Shown: one piece after another, positions 16,968 through 24,767 of the stretch
Layout of the letters: every line of letters starts with the position of its first letter
Numbering within the stretch: the stretch's first letter is position 1
NCBI GenBank assembly: GCA_013335175.1
Contig: JAAXWC010000001.1
Location: 62,001 to 126,000, forward strand
Source of the DNA: Candidatus Roizmanbacteria bacterium
Lineage (GTDB): Bacteria > Patescibacteriota > Microgenomatia > UBA1406 > GWC2-37-13
Direction: 5' to 3'
Length of the DNA stretch: 64,000 bases
Made by a program: the position numbers and the translations under genes
The notes under the pieces: generated by a model
What the model was told of the DNA's origin: nothing
The model's input: only the letters and a program-made list of their open reading frames with translations
Database searches by the model: none

Positions 16968-17813
16968 GAACTTACCTGTCGGTGCGAGCGTAAACACGAT
17001 GTCTCCTTTTTTGTCCGTTCGGAGGTATTTTATATTCATGGCTTCTAATAAATCTATTACTGTCTCAGCAGGATGATGATATCTGTTTTTTGCGCCAACA
17101 CTTATCACTGCTAGCGCATGTTCTGCTAATCCAAGCAAAGCGCGATTTATTCCTGACTTTGAGCCATGATGTGGCAATTTGAAGATATCCAGATGTGGGG
17201 CATATTCCCGGAGAATCGGTTCTAGAATATACTCAGGGATATCTCCCGTAAGGAGCAGGTGCTTATTGTGGGAAGAGAAGAGAAACACAAGCGAATAATC
17301 GTTTGTGGGAAGAGTAGATCCGGTAGTAAATAGTCTACGGGGAGGCCAGAGGACCTGAATTTTAGCCGATCCAAAAAGAATCTTGCTGTCTTGATATTTT
17401 GAAACTACGGAGATATGTTTCTCTTTTATTCGTTTGAGTAATTGCCGATTGGTATCTGAGCTATCCGGTATTGGGTTCATAACAATTGTTTTAACCGTAT
17501 ATCGGTTTAAAACCTCAAGTAACCCACCGATATGATCATTGTCGGGATGGGTAACAAACAGATATTCAATGGTTCGATCAAAAAATGGCATATGTCTGCC
17601 GAGGCAGGAAAGTACTTTAGTGTCGGGTCCGCCATCGACGAGCATATCAATTTGATTATCTACGCGCGCATAAAACGCATCGCCCTGTCCGACATCACAA
17701 AACACAAAGTGAGTGTCGCGCGAAATAAACGAAGTAAATACATAGGTTGAAATAGCAAAAGAAATCACCGCAGCTAAGATGATTGATTTACGTGAAAAAG
17801 GTGGTGGATTCAT
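16953..17813 (-). CDS. comEC: ComEC metallo-beta-lactamase domain as a separate protein
   Basis: 286 residues with an N-terminal membrane helix (about 9-29) and then a metallo-beta-lactamase fold. The metal-binding motif is THPDNDHIGG. Later come LLLTGDI and LPHHGSKSG, then HHPAETVIDLL near the end. In most bacteria this is the C-terminal domain of the single ComEC DNA-uptake channel, proposed to degrade the non-transported strand. Here it is its own gene, 4 nt after the channel gene's stop. It probably works with that channel outside the membrane. Confidence 0.88.
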   Translation of the reverse strand: MNPPPFSRKSIILAAVISFAISTYVFTSFISRDTHFVFCDVGQGDAFYARVDNQIDMLVDGGPDTKVLSCLGRHMPFFDRTIEYLFVTHPDNDHIGGLLEVLNRYTVKTIVMNPIPDSSDTNRQLLKRIKEKHISVVSKYQDSKILFGSAKIQVLWPPRRLFTTGSTLPTNDYSLVFLFSSHNKHLLLTGDIPEYILEPILREYAPHLDIFKLPHHGSKSGINRALLGLAEHALAVISVGAKNRYHHPAETVIDLLEAMNIKYLRTDKKGDIVFTLAPTGKFLLSE

Positions 17814-17817
17814 AGTC

Positions 17818-18645
17818 CTACGGCAAAGAAATAAATGAAAAAGGGATGTGAGATAAGAACGTAATTACCCAGAGGATATAGGTCAATAATCCATACGATA
17901 GAAAAGCTGGAATAATACCTAATACAAAAGCTATTTTTCCCAAAATAAGAGTAAGACCTCCAAAGAACATGAGCGGAGCAATGGTCCATGCTACAAGAAT
18001 ATTTGCAACCGGTGAAATAAGAGAAATTTGTTTGAAATAGATAAATATAAGTGGAGCGGTAAACACCTGTGCGGCGAGGGAAAGCTGAAGTTCTGCCTTC
18101 ACCATTGATATGATTTGAAGTCGGAATCCACGTTCTTCCGTTTTGGGTGAACTCTCCCTTCGAGGACTAAATAGTATAAGCCCGATAGTAGCAGCGTAGG
18201 ACAACTGGAAGGAAAGAGTACTGATCCATTCTGGCCAGACAAGCATAATTACCAAACCTGAGACAATGAGGGAAAGAAATGATAATGAACGCTTCCCTAT
18301 CCAAATACCTACGGACGTGAAATAATACATAAGCGCAGAACGAACTATTGGGGCTTGAAATCCAACAAAACAGATAAATATGCAGATAAAAATTGCAGTT
18401 ATCACTAAAGCAATTTTTCTGCTAATTTTACCCGCGAGCTGCATGCATGTTGAGGCTAAAATTGAGATATTCATGCCTGATAAAACGACGAGATGGAGTA
18501 ATCCTACCTCCTTTAACAGTTTATAAAGGGCAGGGTCGGATTTCACTGGTGTACCGAGCAATATTCCGTTCAAAAGAAGTGCATGTGGCTCGGGGAGATA
18601 CGTATTTACCAAATCGGTAAATACAGAAACGGGAGGGAGACTCAT
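17818..18645 (-). CDS. comEC: ComEC DNA-uptake channel domain
   Basis: 275 residues, strongly hydrophobic, with about seven membrane segments. The ComEC/Rec2 competence-domain signature is present as HLVVLSGMNISIL and, later, STLSFQLSYAATIGLI. The usual N-terminal OB-like domain (DUF4131) is missing and the C-terminal metallo-beta-lactamase is a separate gene, so this is the minimal channel. It starts with an ATGA overlap on comEA. Single-stranded DNA import in natural competence is the family role. Confidence 0.88.
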   Translation of the reverse strand: MSLPPVSVFTDLVNTYLPEPHALLLNGILLGTPVKSDPALYKLLKEVGLLHLVVLSGMNISILASTCMQLAGKISRKIALVITAIFICIFICFVGFQAPIVRSALMYYFTSVGIWIGKRSLSFLSLIVSGLVIMLVWPEWISTLSFQLSYAATIGLILFSPRRESSPKTEERGFRLQIISMVKAELQLSLAAQVFTAPLIFIYFKQISLISPVANILVAWTIAPLMFFGGLTLILGKIAFVLGIIPAFLSYGLLTYILWVITFLSHIPFSFISLP

Positions 18646-19295
18646 AGTTCTATCGAATCTTGTATTTTATTGAAAATAGTTTGACTCAGTACTTTTTTCG
18701 TTACAAGATCGTTCACCGATTTGTATGGTCGGTTTGAAATAATTTTGTTAGCAGTAGTAGTCCCTACCCCCGACAGTTCCATCAGTTCAGAAAGAACTGC
18801 CGTATTAATGTTAATTTTTCCAGTTGAAGGTTTTTCGGCATAGCTTGTTGTTGGGCCTAAAACAACGATAGAGTGCTCGTTTTCATGAAATAATCCGTTA
18901 TACACTTCTTGCTTAGAGGGGATATATATTTTTTCCTGATCGGTTAATGGCTGAGCACGGTTAATGTTCCGATAGAAGTAGTCTTTATCTGCATCTTCGG
19001 AAAGTCCTCCTGCTAAAACAAGTAGGTCTTTGAGGCGGGCACTCGGAGTAACTTCGTATACATCTGGTTTGTTTACTGAACCTGCAATATCAACCTTAAA
19101 CACCTTTGCCTGTGGCAGCGGGTGAATCTCAGTTTCTTCGTTTTCAACTCCATTGTTGGCTCCAAGGACCTGGTCTTTAGATTGAAAATAGAGTAGTGTG
19201 GAAATCAGAATAGCACAAACCGCGCTTCCTATCAGAATAAGTTCTACAGGGTACTGTCTTACCTTTGCCTTTGCCAGTTCTATTATGTTTTCCAT
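18642..19295 (-). CDS. comEA: ComEA-like competence DNA receptor
   Basis: 217 residues from ATG 19295; the frame extends 31 codons further with no likely start. A membrane helix (about 18-36) is followed by an SLBB domain (VDIAGSVNKPDVYEVTPSAR) and a C-terminal helix-hairpin-helix pair (GKININTAVLSELMELSGVG). This is the standard ComEA order, with the HhH binding double-stranded DNA outside the membrane. It is first in the operon comEA-comEC-comEC(MBL), linked by a 4-bp overlap and a 4-bp gap. Confidence 0.9.
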   Translation of the reverse strand: MENIIELAKAKVRQYPVELILIGSAVCAILISTLLYFQSKDQVLGANNGVENEETEIHPLPQAKVFKVDIAGSVNKPDVYEVTPSARLKDLLVLAGGLSEDADKDYFYRNINRAQPLTDQEKIYIPSKQEVYNGLFHENEHSIVVLGPTTSYAEKPSTGKININTAVLSELMELSGVGTTTANKIISNRPYKSVNDLVTKKVLSQTIFNKIQDSIEL

Positions 19296-19462
19296 GTGCG
19301 TATCTTTACACATCCAAGCATGAATCACAATGGTATATATGCTACAAATATCGTTAAACGGCGCGACAGAAAAAGAAAATTTTTTCATTCATATACGTCA
19401 TCTATAAACTTTCTTCGAGTCGGGGATCGCGTGCTGGGACGTCGCATTGTCGCACGCTTTCC

Positions 19463-19628
19463 CGTCATTCCCTCGAAGGAGGGAATCCATGGTAGGAGTC
19501 TGATGCAAGGGTCGGGATGGATCCCCGCCTACGCGGGGATGACGAGGAGAGTGACGGGGATGACGAGGAGAGTGACGGGGATGACGAGGAGAGTCGCGGG
19601 GATGACGACAGGGGGTTTGGGAATGACG
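19463..19628. repeat. Interspersed palindromic repeat cluster
   Basis: Hairpins CATTCCCTCGAAGGAGGGAAT and GGATCCCCGCCTACGCGGGG occur here, then tandem copies of the right half-unit ending in GGGAATGACG near 19628. The cluster fills the gap between comEA and the divergently unrelated second WxL cassette. Frames across it are repeat-derived. Confidence 0.8.
19535..19597 (+). repeat. 21-bp tandem repeat, three copies
   Basis: Units at 19535-19555, 19556-19576 and 19577-19597 have the form GGGGATGACGAGGAGAGTGAC. The third ends GTCGC. A partial fourth follows. It looks like slippage amplification of the GGGGATGACG arm of the dispersed repeat. Confidence 0.85.
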
Positions 19629-19654
19629 CTAGAGTCCTAAATACGATTTGTGAA

Positions 19655-20695
19655 TTATTCTTCTGTAACAGAATCAGTTTGATCTTTTGGCTTTGTCTTT
19701 CTGTCTTTTAGTTTTACGAGTAATAGTAGCGCAATGCCAATTACTATGATTAGGGCTACAAGAAGCCTCAAAGGGAGAGCTATAAAATTTGTATTAGCTG
19801 TAATAAGAGGGGACCCTTCCCCAAAATTGATCGTAGTAGACAAGGTATATAACCCAATAAAAAAACCTTGTAATAACAGAGAATATTGATTATTGCAGAG
19901 CCCCTTTTTAGGAATTGTGTCACAGTCGATATCCGCAGATGGAGTGGCAGTTACTAGGCGTTCAGATTCGGCGAGTATATTTACGGGTTCAACATCATAG
20001 GATATTTTTTCTCCAAAATTTCCACGAAGATTAAGAGTTCCTTGGGGCTTAATAGCGTTCTTTCCTTGATTGTAAATAGTAAGAATAGCAGGGATAGTAT
20101 CGTTGCTATCAACGATCTGTATCTTTGTACCAAACAGCGAAAATGATAACCGTGGTATAACATCAAATGTGGTAATTTTACCTTTAAGGTCGAGCATTCC
20201 CGTTCGAGTTACTGTCAGGAGAATCGGGGAGCCAATTTTAACCGTAGCACGGGTGCTTCCAATACCCTCTGTGGTGGGAGGTGGCTCGGATTGAACCAGG
20301 AGTGAGTAATAATAATCTCCTTCAGGCGTTCCCTCTGGAATGCGGATACGAAGCAACAACTGTTGAGAGTCTTTTGATTTAAGAAAGAACGGCTCTTCTA
20401 GCGCGATTTGTGAATTATCGAGCTGAAATCGTACAGGGCCGGATAATTCCTGCTTCAACTGCATTTCCCCGTTGTTACCTTGAGGAACAAAAGAAACAAC
20501 TTGAGGCTTAAGAACAAGAGGATCTCCACTATTTTCCACGGTATATGCAATCAAGATTGACTTGCCAGGCTTAATAACTGCCTCCAAAATAGGAGGAGAA
20601 AGCGAAAGAGAAACCTGCTGTGCATGAACCGAAACGAACGGAAAAAGAAAAATACAAATTCCTAAGATGGCGACAAAACCTCGTTTACAGTTCAT
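19655..20695 (-). CDS. DUF916/WxLIP-like cell-surface protein
   Basis: 346 residues from ATG 20695, one base after the upstream gene's stop. Signal peptide about 7-25 (ending VHAQQ). It begins VSLSLSPPILEAVIKPGKS, the same opening theme as the protein at 13426-14436. It contains RIPEGTPEGDYYYSLLVQ, typical of the peptidoglycan-binding half of WxL-interacting proteins. A membrane helix at about 310-330 and a basic, charged tail follow. It is the last gene of the second WxL-like cassette and probably anchors the secreted protein encoded just upstream. Confidence 0.68.
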   Translation of the reverse strand: MNCKRGFVAILGICIFLFPFVSVHAQQVSLSLSPPILEAVIKPGKSILIAYTVENSGDPLVLKPQVVSFVPQGNNGEMQLKQELSGPVRFQLDNSQIALEEPFFLKSKDSQQLLLRIRIPEGTPEGDYYYSLLVQSEPPPTTEGIGSTRATVKIGSPILLTVTRTGMLDLKGKITTFDVIPRLSFSLFGTKIQIVDSNDTIPAILTIYNQGKNAIKPQGTLNLRGNFGEKISYDVEPVNILAESERLVTATPSADIDCDTIPKKGLCNNQYSLLLQGFFIGLYTLSTTINFGEGSPLITANTNFIALPLRLLVALIIVIGIALLLLVKLKDRKTKPKDQTDSVTEE

Positions 20696-20696
20696 A

Positions 20697-21425
20697 TTAA
20701 TAGGTGGGAGTTGCAATGTAATTAACTACGGTTTGGTATGTACCTGCCTCTTGGATAGCGGAAATATTAGCTCTAAACGTCATGGTAGATTGGCGATTTT
20801 TTCTCCCTCCGTTGGTGTTGTGCATAATAACAGCTGGATTTTCGGATGCAGACCGATTGGGGAAAGGCCTGAAATAGGTCGCGTTAATAAAATCCGACAT
20901 AATGTCCTGTCCTGTCATGGAATACCCAAATCCCAACGCATTCGAAGAGGTCCACGGTTGCGCAGTGTTCAATGTGCAGGAAGAAGGCGAGCCATCACAA
21001 GTAGTATTTGGAATGAACGACCCGGAAATTCGTTTCAGAGGCGTTTCTGCGATAGTGGAAATTTGGTATCCTTGCCCATTATATGTAACGGTAAGGTTTG
21101 TTGTTCCGGAAGAAAAGGTGCCGGGCTGCAACTCTCCGAGGTTAATAGTAGTATTACTTACCGTAAAAGAAAATTTATATAACGTATGTACATATTCAAA
21201 TCCTGATTTAATAACATATCCATTTGAATTGAATTGCCCGGCGGCGAACTGACCTAAGGTAGAAGTCATTTTGTACGAAGAACTCGACTCTTTGCTATTT
21301 CCACTGCTGACATTCCCAAACTGTATCCGATACTGCCCCGATTCCATATCTATTGCCTGTGCTGGGAGGGCTAAGAAAACAAAAAAAAGACTGCATCCCA
21401 AAAACAGTTTATTTTTTTTGTTCAT
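20697..21425 (-). CDS. Secreted WxL-like surface protein
   Basis: 242 residues from ATG 21425. Signal peptide about 4-24 (ALPAQA). The N-terminal part has SSSYKMTSTLGQFAAGQF. The middle has INLGELQPGTFSSGTTNLTV and a two-Cys loop. The end, FRANISAIQEAGTYQTVVNY, matches the end of the protein at 14464-15975. The protein is therefore mostly the shared C-terminal surface module. It overlaps the upstream membrane-protein gene by 17 bp and precedes a DUF916-like gene directly. Confidence 0.65.
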   Translation of the reverse strand: MNKKNKLFLGCSLFFVFLALPAQAIDMESGQYRIQFGNVSSGNSKESSSSYKMTSTLGQFAAGQFNSNGYVIKSGFEYVHTLYKFSFTVSNTTINLGELQPGTFSSGTTNLTVTYNGQGYQISTIAETPLKRISGSFIPNTTCDGSPSSCTLNTAQPWTSSNALGFGYSMTGQDIMSDFINATYFRPFPNRSASENPAVIMHNTNGGRKNRQSTMTFRANISAIQEAGTYQTVVNYIATPTY

Positions 21426-22065
21426 AGGTATCAATTAATTTTTTCATTCGTTGGGTATTTTTTTGAATATCAGAGAGCTGTTTATCACCCATAAAGGTTG
21501 TTACTGCTTCTTCAATATTTCGGATATGGTTCTTGAGGACTGTAGAAAGAAAGAGAAAGGTGTCGGTTTTGTCTTGAACAATCGATTGCTTGAGAGTATC
21601 AATTTCGTTTTCTTCCTTCTTCGTTTTTTGATACAGTGAGCCAAGATAAAGCGCGAATGGACTAATAAAAGCGAGAGAGAGGATTGGTACAAGAGAGGAA
21701 ACTTCTTGTCCAGGAGATAGTTTACCGATAAAAAAAGCGATGAGTGCCAAAGTCGTCGTAATAGAGATGATGGGTTCGAGAAGGAGGCTCAATGAAAAGA
21801 GGAGGAAATAGACGAGGAAAAAGAATAGAGAATGGATGCCTCCGGTGGAAGCAATAATTTGCAGCACCACATAGGTAAAAATGATTGATTCCAAAAGATA
21901 GGAATGAGGGTTCTTGGGAATAATAAGTTTTTTACTAACATAGAGGAGTATAAATAAGCAGGCAGCGATTTGCAGGTCGTACTGAACAAGGGGAGTGTAC
22001 CCAATAATAAAAGCACAAACAACCGTAACAATAAGTAGAATAGCATGCGTTAGTTCTTTCGTCAT
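21409..22065 (-). CDS. Integral membrane protein with histidine-kinase-like cytoplasmic helices
   Basis: 218 residues from ATG 22065. Five to six membrane helices fill residues 5-150. The tail is cytoplasmic: a charged helix (QKTKKEENEIDTLKQSIVQ) and then a segment with LSTVLKNHIRNIEEAV and NTQRMKKLIDTYEQ. The spacing recalls a DHp dimerisation hairpin, but the phosphoacceptor context is poor and there is no ATPase domain, so signalling by phosphotransfer is doubtful. It leads the second WxL-like cassette. TATACT lies 6 nt before the ATG. Confidence 0.55.
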   Translation of the reverse strand: MTKELTHAILLIVTVVCAFIIGYTPLVQYDLQIAACLFILLYVSKKLIIPKNPHSYLLESIIFTYVVLQIIASTGGIHSLFFFLVYFLLFSLSLLLEPIISITTTLALIAFFIGKLSPGQEVSSLVPILSLAFISPFALYLGSLYQKTKKEENEIDTLKQSIVQDKTDTFLFLSTVLKNHIRNIEEAVTTFMGDKQLSDIQKNTQRMKKLIDTYEQKK

Positions 22066-22071
22066 ACAATT

Positions 22072-22101
22072 AGTATACAAATTGCTTTTTTATGTTACAA
22101 T
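22072..22101. promoter_or_regulatory. Divergent leaderless promoters
   Basis: On the minus strand TATACT (22077-22072) lies 6 nt before ATG 22065. On the plus strand TACAAT (22096-22101) lies 7 nt before the secE ATG at 22109. Neither start has a Shine-Dalgarno. The intergenic region is only 43 bp. Confidence 0.6.
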
Positions 22102-22108
22102 AAGACGT

Positions 22109-22309
22109 ATGAAACAAACGAAGGCCCTTTCTAATCAGTGGGCGGCAGGAATAACGGAAGAATTAAAGAAAGTTACGTGGCCAAGCCGTCAGGATACGAT
22201 TCGTTTAACAATGATTGTCATTCTAATATCCTTGATAATTGGAATGTATATCGGTATAATAGATGTTTTATTAGCAAAAGCACTAGAACTCATTACAAAA
22301 TCTCGTTAG
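22109..22309 (+). CDS. secE: Preprotein translocase subunit SecE
   Basis: 66 residues, the short single-helix form of SecE. The conserved cytoplasmic amphipathic helix reads ITEELKKVTWPSRQDTIRLT and is followed by one membrane helix at about 34-54. SecE clamps SecY in the Sec translocon. The position directly before nusG, rplK and rplA is the classical bacterial order. The start is set at ATG 22109, since the longer frame has no reason to be used. Confidence 0.95.
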   Translation: MKQTKALSNQWAAGITEELKKVTWPSRQDTIRLTMIVILISLIIGMYIGIIDVLLAKALELITKSR

Positions 22310-22318
22310 TCAATAGCA

Positions 22319-22903
22319 ATGACAGAAAACACAAATACACCTCAGGACACAACTCCAGAGGAAACGACCTCATTACAGGATCAGGCAAAGTGGTATGTTA
22401 TCCATGTACAAACTGGCCACGAAGGACGCGTACGTGCTGCGTTGGAACAGCGTGTGAAGAGTTTGGGTGTCGAAGACCAAATCTTTGATATTGTCATCCC
22501 AACTCGTGAAATCGTCGTTGTAAAAAAAGGTAAAAAAACAAATGCCACAGAGAAAGTTTTCCCTGGTTATATTTTAGTTCGCATGGTTCTTGACGATAAT
22601 TCTTGGTTGGTAGTACGAACAACAGAAGGCGTAACTGGCTTTGTAGGAGCTGGTTTAAAACCAACCCCAATTACAGAGAAAGAAGTAAATGCTATTATGA
22701 GATTCGTCCAACAGGAACAGCCGAAGTTTAAAGCGAAATTCTCCGTTGGAGAAGCAGTAAAGATAACTGAAGGGCCGTTTACAGACTTTCTTGGTACGAT
22801 CGAGGCAATTGATGATGAGCGGGGAAAAGTTCGCGTTCTTGTTTCTATTTTTGATCGGGAAACTCCGGTAGAACTCGACTTTTTACAGGTAGCAAAACTT
22901 TAA
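22319..22903 (+). CDS. nusG: Transcription termination/antitermination factor NusG
   Basis: 194 residues. A ~23-residue acidic N-terminal extension precedes the NGN domain (KWYVIHVQTGHEGRVRAALE, then FPGYILVRM). The KOW domain is at about 140-190 (GEAVKITEGPFTDFLGTIEAID). NusG binds RNA polymerase and links it to Rho or ribosomes. It follows secE by 9 bp; no ribosome-binding site is visible. Confidence 0.96.
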   Translation: MTENTNTPQDTTPEETTSLQDQAKWYVIHVQTGHEGRVRAALEQRVKSLGVEDQIFDIVIPTREIVVVKKGKKTNATEKVFPGYILVRMVLDDNSWLVVRTTEGVTGFVGAGLKPTPITEKEVNAIMRFVQQEQPKFKAKFSVGEAVKITEGPFTDFLGTIEAIDDERGKVRVLVSIFDRETPVELDFLQVAKL

Positions 22904-22978
22904 GCTTTGAGTTTGCAGATATATCATGTTACGGTGGTAGTCTGATAAAGAGGCTTTTTTAAGAATTTTTTTAATAGT

Positions 22979-23404
22979 ATGGCAAAAAAAGTAAAGACAC
23001 TTATAAAACTAAATTTACCGGCTGGAGAGGCAACACCTGCTCCACCAGTTGGTCCTGCATTAGGGCAGCATGGTGTTCCTATCATGGATTTTATTAAGGA
23101 ATACAATGCAAAGACTGCTCAGCAAAAGGGACAGATTATTCCGGCGGTTATTACCGTTTACGAAGATAGAAGTTTTACTTTTATTACCAAATTACCACCT
23201 GTCGCAGCTTTAATTAAAAGTAAATTAAAGATAAAATCAGGTTCTGGAAAACCAAATTTGGAAAAAGTTGGAAAACTTACGAAGGAATTAATTGAAGAAA
23301 TCGCCAAAGAAAAAATGGACGATTTAAATACAGATGATGTAGCAGCTGCTTCAAAAATAGTAGCTGGTACTGCTCGCTCCATGGGAGTGGAAGTTGAACA
23401 ATAA
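22979..23404 (+). CDS. rplK: 50S ribosomal protein L11
   Basis: 141 residues, full length. N-terminal domain with [20 protein letters not shown]. The C-terminal RNA-binding domain ends [18 protein letters not shown]. It forms the GTPase-associated centre with 23S rRNA. The 75-nt gap after nusG has no Shine-Dalgarno and no clear terminator. Confidence 0.97.
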   Translation: MAKKVKTLIKLNLPAGEATPAPPVGPALGQHGVPIMDFIKEYNAKTAQQKGQIIPAVITVYEDRSFTFITKLPPVAALIKSKLKIKSGSGKPNLEKVGKLTKELIEEIAKEKMDDLNTDDVAAASKIVAGTARSMGVEVEQ

Positions 23405-23428
23405 TTTTTACTATTTAATATTTTAGCT

Positions 23429-24214
23429 ATGGGTAAAATTCGAACACGCATTCTCGGTTACGAAGAAATTGAACGTCAGCAAAAAGAGGAACAAAAACAG
23501 CGTTCATTAGACAAAAAACAGACAAAAGGAGAGGGCTCTGTTGAAGAAACAGACGGCGAAACTTCTGCTGTTGAATCAAAGAATAAGAAACAGACGCGCA
23601 AAACTTCAAAAAGTAAAGTACATGTACGAAGCGAAAAATATTTGAAAGCAAAAGCAAAGCTTGATCAAAGCAAAAAATATTTGATTTCTGATGCGGTTAC
23701 TCTTTTGAAAAAATCAGCATATGCTGGTTTTGATGAGTCCTTGGAAATTCACATGAATGTCTCAAAACAAGGATTAAAAGGAGAGGTAGAACTTCCATTC
23801 TCCACGGGAAAAACTGTCCGTGTAAAAATTGTAGATGATGCGCTTCTTGCACAACTGGAAGATGGGGTAATAGAGTTTGATGTTTTGGTAACACATCCTT
23901 CTTTCATGCCAAAACTAGCGAAGTTTGCGCGCGTTTTAGGCCCAAAAGGACTCATGCCGAATCCAAAATCTGGGACAATCACTGATAAACCAGAAGAAGC
24001 GGCTGCAAAATTTGCCAAAGGAACCCTTCGTTGGAAAACAGAGGCAAAATTTCCTTTAGTACATCAGATGGTCGGTAAACTTTCAGCATCAGAAACAGAT
24101 CTCTCAGAAAATGCTGTTGCTTTTATCCGAGCTGTGGGTCGACCGAACGTTAAGGAAGTCTTTTTGGCAACCACAATGGGACCTTCACTCGCTTTAGATA
24201 TAGAAAAGATATAA
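23429..24214 (+). CDS. rplA: 50S ribosomal protein L1 with a charged N-terminal extension
   Basis: 261 residues. The L1 fold begins around residue 70 (SEKYLKAKAKLDQSKKYLIS). It carries the signatures GPKGLMPNPKSGTI and, at the end, ATTMGPSLALDIEKI. The first ~65 residues are a Lys/Glu/Gln-rich, low-complexity extension absent from typical L1 (about 230 residues). L1 builds the mobile stalk at the E site and often represses its own operon. It is last of the secE-nusG-rplK-rplA group. Confidence 0.95.
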   Translation: MGKIRTRILGYEEIERQQKEEQKQRSLDKKQTKGEGSVEETDGETSAVESKNKKQTRKTSKSKVHVRSEKYLKAKAKLDQSKKYLISDAVTLLKKSAYAGFDESLEIHMNVSKQGLKGEVELPFSTGKTVRVKIVDDALLAQLEDGVIEFDVLVTHPSFMPKLAKFARVLGPKGLMPNPKSGTITDKPEEAAAKFAKGTLRWKTEAKFPLVHQMVGKLSASETDLSENAVAFIRAVGRPNVKEVFLATTMGPSLALDIEKI

Positions 24215-24236
24215 GTTCCCGGGTATAATTGATATC

Positions 24237-24767
24237 ATGCTTACTCGCGATTACCACAGCGCATTCTGGAATTATTTGTCTCAGGCACAGAAAGATCTCA
24301 TTCTAGAAGGCGACTACCTGATGTATGATATAGTCGAGGATTGCAAATATTCATTCAAAGATTATTCTTTCTTAGTGTTTCCCTACGCAAAGACCTATGA
24401 AGGTTTTTTAAAGCAGCTTGCCTATGATTCTGGTTTTATCGGGCATCTGGATTATATCTCGGACCATTTACGTATGGGGAAACTTCTTTCGCCTTTTTTG
24501 GTTGGCCGATTGGGAGATAAGTCGTTATATCGACGGATTAAGGAGTACACAACGAAGGAACTCGCAGAACAAGCATGGTATACCTGGCGCAATGGGAGAA
24601 ATCAGGTATTTCATTACTTTCCGCATAATTTAAAGTCAATTTCCTTTGAAGAAGCAGGTACTATTAATGCGAATATAATCTCTACGATGGAAAAACTGTA
24701 TCAGGAAATTTATCTTCCGATTCAAGCAGCGAAAGAACATGTTACGGTAGAACAGCTTGTACAATAG
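24237..24767 (+). CDS. Putative HEPN-type RNase-like protein (RnlA/LsoA-like)
   Basis: 176 residues, predicted all-helical. Residues 118-130 read RNGRNQVFHYFPH, giving an R-x4-H motif at R121 and H126 like that of HEPN ribonucleases, including the catalytic part of RnlA/LsoA toxins. The preceding helices contain many aromatic residues (YSFKDYSFLVFPYAKTYEGF). No antitoxin gene is beside it: upstream is rplA, downstream the convergent transketolase, whose 3' end it overlaps by 26 bp. TATAAT at 24224-24229 lies 7 nt before the ATG. The assignment rests on the motif and general resemblance only. Confidence 0.5.
   Translation: MLTRDYHSAFWNYLSQAQKDLILEGDYLMYDIVEDCKYSFKDYSFLVFPYAKTYEGFLKQLAYDSGFIGHLDYISDHLRMGKLLSPFLVGRLGDKSLYRRIKEYTTKELAEQAWYTWRNGRNQVFHYFPHNLKSISFEEAGTINANIISTMEKLYQEIYLPIQAAKEHVTVEQLVQ

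Noticed and set aside
18642..19388. Longer ComEA start at 19388
   Set aside because: The extra 31 residues run towards the repeat region and precede the natural cytoplasmic start; ATG 19295 gives the usual ComEA layout.
24742..24767. Frameshift or misassembly suggested by overlapping convergent genes
   Set aside because: Both proteins end naturally, and two other convergent pairs in the window show the same habit.
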